This document shows positions 1 through 7,363 of a stretch of DNA of 64,000 nt, piece after piece. Source of the stretch: Luteipulveratus flavus (lineage in GTDB: Bacteria > Actinomycetota > Actinomycetes > Actinomycetales > Dermatophilaceae); contig NZ_JAROAV010000004.1 of the NCBI RefSeq assembly GCF_029439465.1, positions 42,621 to 106,620 on the forward strand, in the 5' to 3' direction. The first letter of the stretch is position 1. Every line of letters begins with the position of its first letter. The position numbers were made by a program, and so were the translations under genes. Below the pieces are notes generated by a model, which had not been told where the DNA came from, made no database searches, and was given only the letters and a program-made list of their open reading frames with translations.

Positions 1-575
1 CCACGGGCGGCCGCGTCACGATCGACGGGGTGGACGTCCGCGAGCTCGACCCCGAGCTGCTCTGGGGGCACCTCGGGATCGTCCCGCAGAAGCCGTACCT
101 GTTCAGCGGGACGGTCGCCTCGAACCTGCGGTACGGCAACCCGGACGCCTCCGACGAGGAGCTCTGGGCGGCGCTCGAGGTCGCTCAGGCGAAGGGCTTC
201 GTCGAGAAGATGGACGGCGGCCTGGACGCCGCGATCGCCCAGGGCGGCACGAACGTGTCCGGCGGTCAGCGTCAGCGGCTGTGCATCGCTCGTGCCCTGG
301 TGGCGCGGCCGTCGATCTACCTGTTCGACGACTCGTTCTCGGCGCTCGACCTCGCCACGGACGCGCGGCTGCGCAAGGCGCTGACCCCGTACACGAAGGA
401 CGCGACGGTGTTCATCGTGGCCCAGCGGGTCTCGACGATCACCGACGCCGACCAGATCGTCGTCCTGGACGACGGACTGGTGGTCGGCCGCGGCACTCAC
501 GAGGAGCTGCTCGAGACGTGCGAGACGTACCAGGAGATCGTGGCGTCGCAGGCGGCCGAGGAGGTGGCGGCATGA
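1..575 (+). CDS. ABC exporter subunit 1, C-terminal nucleotide-binding domain (5' truncated)
   Basis: The reading frame is open from the window edge, so only the last ~190 residues (most of an ATP-binding domain) are visible. They contain a Q-loop region (IVPQKPYLFSG), a canonical signature NVSGGQRQR, a D-loop SALD and an H-loop region. The Walker B end reads IYLFDD, with Asp instead of the catalytic Glu, and the H-loop His is Gln (VAQRVST). These changes mark the degenerate half of a heterodimeric type IV exporter. The stop overlaps the start of the next gene by 4 bp (ATGA), so the two partners are co-translated. The substrate is unknown; lipid or drug export is usual for the family. Confidence 0.93.
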   Translation, partial: TGGRVTIDGVDVRELDPELLWGHLGIVPQKPYLFSGTVASNLRYGNPDASDEELWAALEVAQAKGFVEKMDGGLDAAIAQGGTNVSGGQRQRLCIARALVARPSIYLFDDSFSALDLATDARLRKALTPYTKDATVFIVAQRVSTITDADQIVVLDDGLVVGRGTHEELLETCETYQEIVASQAAEEVAA

Positions 576-2677
576 GCGGCGAGGAGGACGCAGCGAAGGC
601 TGGGGGCGAGGTACGAGCACCCGGCCGGAGCGGAGGACGACCGAGCGCGACCGTGGGCATGACCGCGGACGAGCGATCGGTGGCGACCGAGGAGAAAGCG
701 CCGGCGAAGCAGATGGCGGTCCCGCGTCGTACGACGAGGGTCGGCGGCGGACCGTTCGCGGCGATGGGCCCGACGGACAAGTCGATGAACTTCAAGCCGT
801 CGGCCAAGCGTCTGATCGGCCTGCTGCGGCCGCAGCGCGTGCGGATGTACGCCGTCCTCGCGCTCACCGTGACGGCGGTGGTGCTCAACGTGATCGGCCC
901 GCGCATCACCGGGCACGCGGTCGACAAGATCTTCGCTGGCGCGATCGGCCAGCAGCTGCCCGCGGGCCAGAGCAAGGACGCCGTGGTCGAGGGCCTGCGC
1001 GCGCGGGGACAGGGCACGTTCGCCGACATGGTCGCGGCGATGGACCTGATCCCCGGGGTCGGCATCGACTTCGGTGCGGTCGGCCGGATCCTGCTGATCG
1101 TGCTGACGCTCTTCGCGGTGGCGGCGATCTTCCAGTACGCCCAGAGCTGGCTGCTCAACGACGCGGTGCAGGCGACCGTGCAGCGGCTGCGCAACGACGT
1201 CGAGGCCAAGATCCACCGGCTGCCGCTGAGCTACTTCGACCAGCAGCCGCGAGGGGAGCTGCTCTCGCGCGTGACCAACGACATCGACAACATCGGTCAG
1301 TCGTTGACCCAGACCCTCAGCCAGCTGTTGTTCTCTCTGCTGACCGTGGTCGGCGTACTCGTCATGATGCTGACGGTCTCGCCGTTGCTCACCTTGGTCG
1401 CCGTCGTGTCGATCCCGCTCGCGATGGTCGTCACCGGCCAGATCATGAAGCGCTCGCAGAAGATGTTCGTCGCCCAGTGGACCAACACCGGCGAGCTGAA
1501 CGGTCAGATCGAGGAGGCGTTCACCGGCCACGAGCTCGTCACGGTGTTCGGCCGGCGCCCGGAGGTGCAGGCGGCGTTCGACGCCAAGAACGAGGAGCTG
1601 CGCGGCGTGAGCCACCGGGCGCAGTTCATCTCGGGGCTGATGATGCCGATCATGATGTTCGTCGGGAACCTGACGTACGTCGTGGTCTGTGTGGTCGGCG
1701 GCCTGCGCGTCGCGAGCGGCTCCATGACCATCGGTGGCGTCACGGCGTTCGTGCAGTACTCCCGGCAGTTCACCCAGCCACTGGCTCAGCTGGCGTCGAT
1801 GGCCAACCTCCTGCAGTCGGGGGTGGCCTCGGCCGAGCGGGTGTTCGAGCTGCTGGACGCGCCCGAGCAGAGCGTGGACGAGGAGGCGGTGCTGCCGCCG
1901 ACGCGCGGGCGCGTCGCCTTCGAGGACGTGAGCTTCGGGTACGACCGCGACAAGCCGCTCATTCAGCACCTGGACCTGGTGGCCGAGCCGGGCCAGACGG
2001 TCGCGATCGTCGGGCCGACCGGCGCCGGCAAGACCACCCTGGTCAACCTGCTCATGCGGTTCTACGAGCTGGACGGCGGCCGCATCACACTGGACGGTGT
2101 CGACATCGCCTCGGTGCCGCGGCCGGAGCTGCGCGAACGGATCGGCATGGTGCTGCAGGACACCTGGCTGTTCGGCGGCACCATCCGGGAGAACATCGCG
2201 TACGGCAACCTCGATGCCACCGAGGAGCAGATCCACGAGGCCGCGCGGGCGACGTTCGTCGACCGGTTCGTGCACTCGCTGCCGGACGGCTACGACACCG
2301 TCATCGACGAGGAGGGCAGCAACGTCTCGGTCGGGGAGCGGCAGCTGATCACGATCGCGCGTGCCTTCCTGGCCGACCCGGCGATGCTGGTCCTGGACGA
2401 GGCGACCAGCTCGGTCGACACCCGCACCGAGGTGCTGCTCCAGCAGGCGATGGCGGCGTTGCGCTCGGACCGTACGAGCTTCGTGATCGCTCACCGGCTC
2501 TCGACCATCCGGGACGCCGACATCATCCTGGTGATGGAGGACGGGCGCATCGTCGAGCAGGGCTCGCACGAGACGCTGATCGCCACGGAGGGGGCGTACC
2601 ACCGCCTGTACATGGCTCAGTTCCGGGGCGCGGCGGTCGACGTCGAGGAGGAGGGCGCACCCGCACCGGTGGGCTGA
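572..2677 (+). CDS. ABC exporter subunit 2 (membrane domain fused to ATPase), 701 aa
   Basis: This is the partner half-transporter: an unusually long hydrophilic N-terminal tail (~90 residues), a transmembrane domain, then a nucleotide-binding domain. Walker A GPTGAGKTT lies near residue 481, Walker B LVLDEATSS near 605 and the H-loop AHRLST follows, so these elements are canonical. The signature is altered to NVSVGERQ instead of LSGGQ. With the degenerate Walker B and H-loop of subunit 1, this predicts one consensus and one degenerate ATP site, as in TM287/288- or TmrAB-type heterodimers. ATG at 572 was chosen because it overlaps the upstream stop (ATGA). The 3' end overlaps the convergent lipoprotein gene by about 60 bp. 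Confidence 0.93.
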   Translation: MSGEEDAAKAGGEVRAPGRSGGRPSATVGMTADERSVATEEKAPAKQMAVPRRTTRVGGGPFAAMGPTDKSMNFKPSAKRLIGLLRPQRVRMYAVLALTVTAVVLNVIGPRITGHAVDKIFAGAIGQQLPAGQSKDAVVEGLRARGQGTFADMVAAMDLIPGVGIDFGAVGRILLIVLTLFAVAAIFQYAQSWLLNDAVQATVQRLRNDVEAKIHRLPLSYFDQQPRGELLSRVTNDIDNIGQSLTQTLSQLLFSLLTVVGVLVMMLTVSPLLTLVAVVSIPLAMVVTGQIMKRSQKMFVAQWTNTGELNGQIEEAFTGHELVTVFGRRPEVQAAFDAKNEELRGVSHRAQFISGLMMPIMMFVGNLTYVVVCVVGGLRVASGSMTIGGVTAFVQYSRQFTQPLAQLASMANLLQSGVASAERVFELLDAPEQSVDEEAVLPPTRGRVAFEDVSFGYDRDKPLIQHLDLVAEPGQTVAIVGPTGAGKTTLVNLLMRFYELDGGRITLDGVDIASVPRPELRERIGMVLQDTWLFGGTIRENIAYGNLDATEEQIHEAARATFVDRFVHSLPDGYDTVIDEEGSNVSVGERQLITIARAFLADPAMLVLDEATSSVDTRTEVLLQQAMAALRSDRTSFVIAHRLSTIRDADIILVMEDGRIVEQGSHETLIATEGAYHRLYMAQFRGAAVDVEEEGAPAPVG

Positions 2678-3288
2678 GCGAGCAGGAAGCCCTCGAGCTC
2701 GGGGACCCGGTAGCGCTGCTGCTGCGGGGACAGGTCGATCTCCTGCTCGAGGTCGTCCAACCAGATCTCGTAGCTGCAGCGATCGGGGATGCACTGCCCG
2801 CTGAGCACGAACGGGCCCTTGCGCAGGTTCAGGCCGTGGCTGACGCCGGCCTGCCCCCAGCCGTTGGATGCCGCGGCGCGTGCGATGCGGATGTCGACGC
2901 CGTCGGGATCGGCGTCGTCGAGCATCACGGTCAGGCGTGCCTCGTAGCGGTCGTCGCGCCACATCGTGGTGGAGAACCCGGCCCTCTGGTAGCGCAGGCC
3001 GCTGTCGCGCAGCAGAGGACGCCACGCACTGACCATCTGCAGGCGCAGCGCATCGGTGGCGGCGACGGGCTCGCGGGGCAGGCCGCGCGGTTGAGGGAAG
3101 GGACGGTCCGGGTCGGGCGCGGTGGTGGCAGCGGACGGGTTCTGCCCGGCCGGCCCGGGCCGGCCGGTCCCGCACCCCGTCAGGATCGCCACGGCCACCA
3201 CCCCGGCGAGCGCGGACGACCCGAGGAGGGTGAGACGGCGCCGGTGTGCGCGACGGGGACGGCGGGATGCGGTCGCCAGGGAGCTCAA
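2617..3288 (-). CDS. Secreted lipoprotein of unknown function, 223 aa
   Basis: The N-terminus is Arg-rich and followed by a hydrophobic stretch ending in the lipobox LTGC, so a membrane-anchored lipoprotein is expected. The mature part shows no family I recognise; it has a charged middle and a Ser/Thr-rich tail. The likely start is TTG at 3288, which overlaps the TGA of the upstream hydrolase gene (TTGA) and is preceded by AAGGAC. It is the last gene of a four-gene minus-strand cassette that begins with a WXG100-like protein, so a role with that exported system is plausible but unproven. Its 3' end runs into the convergent ABC gene. Confidence 0.75.
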   Translation of the reverse strand: MSSLATASRRPRRAHRRRLTLLGSSALAGVVAVAILTGCGTGRPGPAGQNPSAATTAPDPDRPFPQPRGLPREPVAATDALRLQMVSAWRPLLRDSGLRYQRAGFSTTMWRDDRYEARLTVMLDDADPDGVDIRIARAAASNGWGQAGVSHGLNLRKGPFVLSGQCIPDRCSYEIWLDDLEQEIDLSPQQQRYRVPELEGFLLAQPTGAGAPSSSTSTAAPRN

Positions 3289-5015
3289 TGCTGATGTCCT
3301 TCGGTCGGTGTGCGGTCGTGCTCCGGGTCGTCGATGTCGATCGAGGGCCCGTGCAGCTGGAGGACGTCCGATGAGTGGCGCGGCTGCGCGAGCATGTCGT
3401 GCGCGGCGAGCTGGTCCTTGCGGCCCGACACGATGTCGGCGAGCGCGTAGAGGGACTCCGAGTGGTGGTCGGAGTCGTAGTAGCGGGAGTGGTCGTCCAT
3501 GTTCCACGGCGCGGCGAAGTCGGAGGCGCGCTCGACGGACTCCGCCTTGAACCGGGTGGCGCCGAAGGAGTCCTTCGCCGGGTCGGCACCCAGGGACTGG
3601 AAGTTCGTCGTGACCTGGTCCCGGCTCGCCGAACCCACGAACACCCGGTCGCGGCGCAGGTGCAGATCGTCCACGGACCGCGCGGTGCCGCCCACGCCCG
3701 GGCTGCCGATGAGCGCCACCTGGTCGACCTGGTCGGCGAGGCCGGCGTTCTGCAGCGCGAGCCCGACGGTGGTGCTGCCGTAGGAGTGGCCGACGACCAT
3801 GAGGCTCACCGGGCCGGTGTGGGCTGCCCGCAGCGCCGTCACGTCGCGGGCGAGCAGCCGCGCGCCGGCGCGGGCCTTGCGCTGGGAGGCGACGTCGGCC
3901 GTGTCGGGCGCGTCGTACCCCTGCCAGGCGATGACGGCGACGTCGCGCGGCGGGCGTCCTCGCGCGGCCTCTGCCTGCAGGCGCCGCGCGTCACCGCCGA
4001 CCTGGTGCATCTTGCTGCCCCGTGAGGCGAGCCCGGGGACACACAGCGCGACGTACGTCGCCAGGTCGGGGTTGCCGAAGGCGATCGCGACGCGGCCCTC
4101 GTTCCCGTACATGCCGGAGTCGTACGTCTGCACCAGTCGCGGGGTCCCGTCCGAGCCGGGCGTGGCCGTCGCTGCGGTCGACAGGGCGGTCCGGTACCTC
4201 GCCACGATGCCCCGGGTCCGCTCGTCGACCATCGGCGACCACCCTGGGACCGCACCGACGCCGGGCGTGCGCAGCGGGACGGGTCCGTCCAGGTACCCCA
4301 GCTGTCGCAGCTGGGCGGTCGAGAGTGCGTCGACCTGTGCGATCGTCGTCGGCGGTGTGACCCCGTGGGCGCGGAACAGCGCCTCGCCGGCGGCCCGGTC
4401 GCGCTGCAGCATGATCCGGTTGGCACGGTCCCGATCGACCGTGGGGATGCCGGCCAGGTTGCCGATGTGGTGGGCGTCGGCGGTGATGAGCTCGGTGCGC
4501 TGCGCCGGCGTCAGGGCGAGCCACTGATCGCGAACCGCCGCGGGGTCGGCCGAGGCGGCCACGAACCGGGGACCCGACTGCGCGTCAGCCAGCAGCAGCG
4601 AGAGGACACCCTCCACGGGGATGAGGGGAAGCGGGGCGCCGTCCGGCCCGAGACCGGCGACCGAGCCGTCGGGCCCGATGACGCAGAACCCACCCCGCGC
4701 GAGGGTCTCGGCGTTGTCGTACGCCCACGCCGCGTACCGCAGACCACGAGCGAGGGCGCCCAGACGGGCACCGACGGATCCGAGGCTGTCGTCGCCGATC
4801 GTGAGCCCGAGTGTCGTCTGCGCCACCAGCCAGCCGGTCGACGGTGCGACGAGGCCGCTCGTGGCGGGGAGGTGGGTGATGACGCGACCGACCGCGCCGT
4901 CGAGGAGGGTGACGGCGCGGCCGGCGCGGTCCAGGGTGCCGGCGGCAGAACGCATGCTGGTGGTGTCCGAGGTCCGGCTCGACTGATCGCCGCCCCCGCG
5001 CTCGATCTCGTTCAC
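3285..5015 (-). CDS. DUF1023-type alpha/beta hydrolase, 576 aa
   Basis: The C-terminal half carries an alpha/beta-hydrolase nucleophile elbow, VVGHSYGST, around residue 410, preceded by VAVIAWQGYDAP and followed by SPGVGG, as in the DUF1023 (PF06259) family of actinobacteria. The N-terminal ~250 residues are helical and family-specific. These proteins usually sit beside WXG100-type genes, as here, and are thought to be exported or cell-surface hydrolases; the substrate is unknown. GTG at 5015 was chosen because it overlaps the TGA of the preceding gene (GTGA). The downstream lipoprotein overlaps its stop in the same way. Confidence 0.85.
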   Translation of the reverse strand: MNEIERGGGDQSSRTSDTTSMRSAAGTLDRAGRAVTLLDGAVGRVITHLPATSGLVAPSTGWLVAQTTLGLTIGDDSLGSVGARLGALARGLRYAAWAYDNAETLARGGFCVIGPDGSVAGLGPDGAPLPLIPVEGVLSLLLADAQSGPRFVAASADPAAVRDQWLALTPAQRTELITADAHHIGNLAGIPTVDRDRANRIMLQRDRAAGEALFRAHGVTPPTTIAQVDALSTAQLRQLGYLDGPVPLRTPGVGAVPGWSPMVDERTRGIVARYRTALSTAATATPGSDGTPRLVQTYDSGMYGNEGRVAIAFGNPDLATYVALCVPGLASRGSKMHQVGGDARRLQAEAARGRPPRDVAVIAWQGYDAPDTADVASQRKARAGARLLARDVTALRAAHTGPVSLMVVGHSYGSTTVGLALQNAGLADQVDQVALIGSPGVGGTARSVDDLHLRRDRVFVGSASRDQVTTNFQSLGADPAKDSFGATRFKAESVERASDFAAPWNMDDHSRYYDSDHHSESLYALADIVSGRKDQLAAHDMLAQPRHSSDVLQLHGPSIDIDDPEHDRTPTEGHQH

Positions 5016-5632
5016 GCCGCCGCGCCGACGGTCGCGGGCAGCAGCCAGGTGGTGCACGCCGAGGTGAGGAGGCGGCGGACGTCGGCCACGGCGAGCCGTT
5101 CGGCGTGGACGCGGTGCTCGCGGTCGAGCCGCAGCCGGACCCACGTCGACCTCAGCAGCTGCACGTCGATCCGGCCGTGCCGGTCGCCGGCCGAGACCTC
5201 GCAGCTGAGCACGCCGTCGAGACCGAACGCCGCCTCGGCCAGCCAGGGGGGCAGCACCGGCATACCGCATACGCGCAGCGCCTCGGCGAGCTCATCGGCA
5301 GCGCCGCGCCGGACGAGTGACGTCAGCAGAGGAACGTCCTCCACCGCGACGCCTGAGGCTGCGGAGGCGGCGCCGGCGGTGGAGACGTCACCGGCGGAGG
5401 CGTACGGCGGCCCCGCACCGTCGGAGGTTGTCTCGGGAACGGCCGGCCGGCGGACGAGACCGTGCACCGCGTCGAGCAGACTCGCGACCTCACGACGAAC
5501 GATGCAGCGAGGAGGAGCGGCCGACCCGATGTGCTCCGAGGTCACCTCGAACCCACCACCCGTACGCACGACCGTGGCTCGTTCACGCAGCTCGCCGTAC
5601 TGCGCCGTGACCGAGAGCGTCGCCCCGCTCAC
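5012..5632 (-). CDS. Unrecognised protein of a WXG100-associated cassette, 206 aa
   Basis: I do not recognise a family. The protein is acidic and soluble, with an Ala/Gly-rich linker near residues 60-90 and a C-terminal part rich in Val, Leu and Arg; no signal peptide or membrane span is visible. GTG at 5632 overlaps the stop of the WXG-like gene (GTGA) and its own stop overlaps the hydrolase start (GTGA), so the three are almost certainly translated as one unit. By position it could be an ESX-associated accessory or chaperone-like (EspG-like) factor, but this is inferred only from the neighbours. Confidence 0.7.
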   Translation of the reverse strand: MSGATLSVTAQYGELRERATVVRTGGGFEVTSEHIGSAAPPRCIVRREVASLLDAVHGLVRRPAVPETTSDGAGPPYASAGDVSTAGAASAASGVAVEDVPLLTSLVRRGAADELAEALRVCGMPVLPPWLAEAAFGLDGVLSCEVSAGDRHGRIDVQLLRSTWVRLRLDREHRVHAERLAVADVRRLLTSACTTWLLPATVGAAA

Positions 5633-5934
5633 CGCGCCATCCTTGTCCCGGGAAGGCGGGTCACGTGCTTCAGCGCCGTTGCGATGACCGACTCGTGACG
5701 CTCGACCGCCCGGGCGTGCGCGTACAGCTGCCGCCGCAGGTCCTCCAGGCTGCGTACGCAGTCGGACAGGTCGCGCCGGTGATCGGCGAGCCGGTCCCGG
5801 TAGCGGTCGGCGCTGGACCCCGACCATGCGACGTGCGTCCCGCTTCCGAGCACACGCCAGGCGCTACGGGTGTCGCGGGCGATCCGGTCGACGGCTCGCG
5901 CGGCGGAGCGGATCTGCTCGGCGTCGTCTGTCAT
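5629..5934 (-). CDS. WXG100-like small helical protein, 101 aa
   Basis: The protein is about 100 residues, almost entirely helical, with a central turn containing W-S-G (HVAWSGSSADRYRDRL). This matches the size and motif of WXG100/ESAT-6-like type VII secretion substrates. It heads a cassette with a DUF1023 hydrolase and a lipoprotein, a common actinobacterial arrangement. The start at 5934 gives MTDDAEQ; an upstream TTG at 5955 would add seven residues. No EccC ATPase or other core secretion gene is in the window, so secretion would depend on a system elsewhere. Confidence 0.75.
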   Translation of the reverse strand: MTDDAEQIRSAARAVDRIARDTRSAWRVLGSGTHVAWSGSSADRYRDRLADHRRDLSDCVRSLEDLRRQLYAHARAVERHESVIATALKHVTRLPGTRMAR

Positions 5935-6022
5935 GCGGAAGACAGTGCCGCACAACGAGATTCGAGCGATCTAGACGGACGTCACCTGTGGACGAAACGG
6001 TCGGCGCGAGCCGGGGTGTGGA

Positions 6023-6571
6023 TCACGACACGAGGTTGCACACGTCGATCTCCTGCCCGCGGTCGGTCGTCAGGTGCTTCACCCCGTCCTCCCCGTAGGT
6101 CACGACGTGGTAGCCCGTGAACCGGTAGTACCCCTGTGCCAGCTCCGGCCCGTTGCCCGCGGCCCACCCCACTCCGACCGGCCCCGTGGCGGTGTACGTC
6201 TGCAGGGAGCCGTCGATGCGGTAGAGGGTGTGCGCGGTGCCGCTCAGGTTGAGCACCGTCGAGGCGCCGGTGCTGGTGTTGGTCGCTCGGCTCAGGAGCA
6301 GCCCCGTGTACTTCTCGGTGCGCGGCGTGCCGTCGTCCCAACGGCTCAGCACCTTGACCTTCACGTTCTGCTCCACCGCGCTCAGCGTCAGATCGAAGGA
6401 GCCGCAGTACTTCGCGGCAGGCAGGGTGAGGTCACCCTCGGGATACGGCTGCCAGGACTCCTTGACCGGGTGCCAGCCCGGATCGGCCGCGACCGCGGGT
6501 GTCCCGGCTCCTGCGACGGTGCCCGTGGCGGCGACCCCCAGCAGCAGTGCGGCGGCGAGTGCTCTCCTCAT
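6023..6571 (-). CDS. Secreted protein of unknown function, 182 aa
   Basis: A clear Sec signal peptide (positive N-terminus, Ala/Leu-rich core, AVAADP cleavage region) is followed by a ~150-residue beta-rich domain with two Cys residues (near the start of the mature part and near the C-terminus, in DVCNLVS) that could form a disulfide. No enzyme motif is visible. It is transcribed divergently from the CGNR regulator at 6686 and shares with it a 114-bp intergenic region that holds a nested palindrome, so the regulator may control it. Confidence 0.8.
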   Translation of the reverse strand: MRRALAAALLLGVAATGTVAGAGTPAVAADPGWHPVKESWQPYPEGDLTLPAAKYCGSFDLTLSAVEQNVKVKVLSRWDDGTPRTEKYTGLLLSRATNTSTGASTVLNLSGTAHTLYRIDGSLQTYTATGPVGVGWAAGNGPELAQGYYRFTGYHVVTYGEDGVKHLTTDRGQEIDVCNLVS

Positions 6572-6580
6572 GTGCCTGTC

Positions 6581-6626
6581 CTAACCGTGAATCGAAGATA
6601 ACTGGTTATCTCACACAAGCGGTTAG
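6581..6626. promoter_or_regulatory. Nested palindromic operator between divergent genes
   Basis: Two perfect inverted repeats share one centre (6603.5). The inner arms are AGATAAC/GTTATCT (6596-6602 and 6605-6611, 2-bp spacer); the outer arms are CTAACCG/CGGTTAG (6581-6587 and 6620-6626). All four half-sites resemble (A/T)AAC(C/T)G, spaced 17 bp. This suggests cooperative binding of a dimeric repressor, possibly the CGNR protein encoded at 6686. Confidence 0.6.
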
Positions 6627-6685
6627 GCTGCCGTCCGTCAAGGGCGTGAGTGTGAGCGAGGACCAGCGCGCGAGTGGGAGAACGC

Positions 6686-7294
6686 ATGGCGACGTGGTGG
6701 GTCACGGTCGACGGTCGGGTGCTGCCCAAGCCGATCGGGGGCCACCCGGCCCTGGAGCTGTGCAACACCCGGTCCGGCTGGGGCGAGCCGTTCGACGACC
6801 GGCAGGAGTACCTGCGCGACTACGCCTACCTCGCGACCTTGGGTCACTCGACCGGGGTGATCTCCCGGGAGCGCGCGGAACGGCTGATCCGCAAGGCCGC
6901 CCGTGATCGAGACGCAGCGGCCGAGGTCCTCGACCGGACCCGCACCCTGCGCGCCGACCTGTACGCCGTGCTCACCGGGCGCGCCGGACGTGCCCCCTTC
7001 GAGCGGGTCGCCGCCGCAGCCGCGACCGCCCGCGGTCGCCAGCGCCTCGACCGGGACGGCGACCGGATCGCCTGGTCCCTGCCGGCCCAGGCGGACCTGC
7101 GCGACCCGCTGGAGGCCCTGCTGATCACGGCGTCCGACCTGCTCACCTCGCCTCAGCGGGACGAGGTCCGTACCTGCCCCGGCGTGGGCTGCGGCTGGCT
7201 GTTCCTGAGCACGGGGAAGCGCCGCTGGTGCCAGATGGCGGTGTGCGGCAACCGGGCCAAGCAGGCCTCGTACGCCTCCCGCCACCGCGACTGA
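6686..7294 (+). CDS. CGNR zinc-finger / ABATE-domain transcriptional regulator, 202 aa
   Basis: The N-terminal ABATE-like domain begins GGHPALELCNT and is helical; the C-terminus carries the CGNR zinc finger (CPGVGCGW ... WCQMAVCGNRAKQ), with four Cys in the expected spacing, followed by a basic tail. These proteins are presumed stress-responsive transcription factors in actinobacteria. ATG at 6686 was chosen because GGGAG lies five bases upstream. The divergent secreted protein and the nested palindrome between them suggest autoregulation. Confidence 0.85.
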   Translation: MATWWVTVDGRVLPKPIGGHPALELCNTRSGWGEPFDDRQEYLRDYAYLATLGHSTGVISRERAERLIRKAARDRDAAAEVLDRTRTLRADLYAVLTGRAGRAPFERVAAAAATARGRQRLDRDGDRIAWSLPAQADLRDPLEALLITASDLLTSPQRDEVRTCPGVGCGWLFLSTGKRRWCQMAVCGNRAKQASYASRHRD

Positions 7295-7317
7295 CCCGAG
7301 CGGCACCACGAACGCCG

Positions 7318-7349
7318 ACGGCCCGCCACGACGGGTCGTGGCGGGCCGT
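7318..7349. terminator. Bidirectional hairpin terminator
   Basis: Fifteen-bp perfect arms (7318-7332 and 7335-7349) with a GG loop lie between the convergent CGNR gene and the Fe-S oxidoreductase gene. There is only a short T run, typical of high-GC terminators. Confidence 0.75.
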
Positions 7350-7363
7350 TCGTACGCGGGCGG

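Noticed and set aside
497..3589. Long minus-strand open frame of 1030 codons opposite the ABC exporter
   Set aside because: It is low-complexity and Arg/Pro-rich, as expected for the opposite strand of GC-rich coding DNA; the plus-strand ABC motifs are clear.
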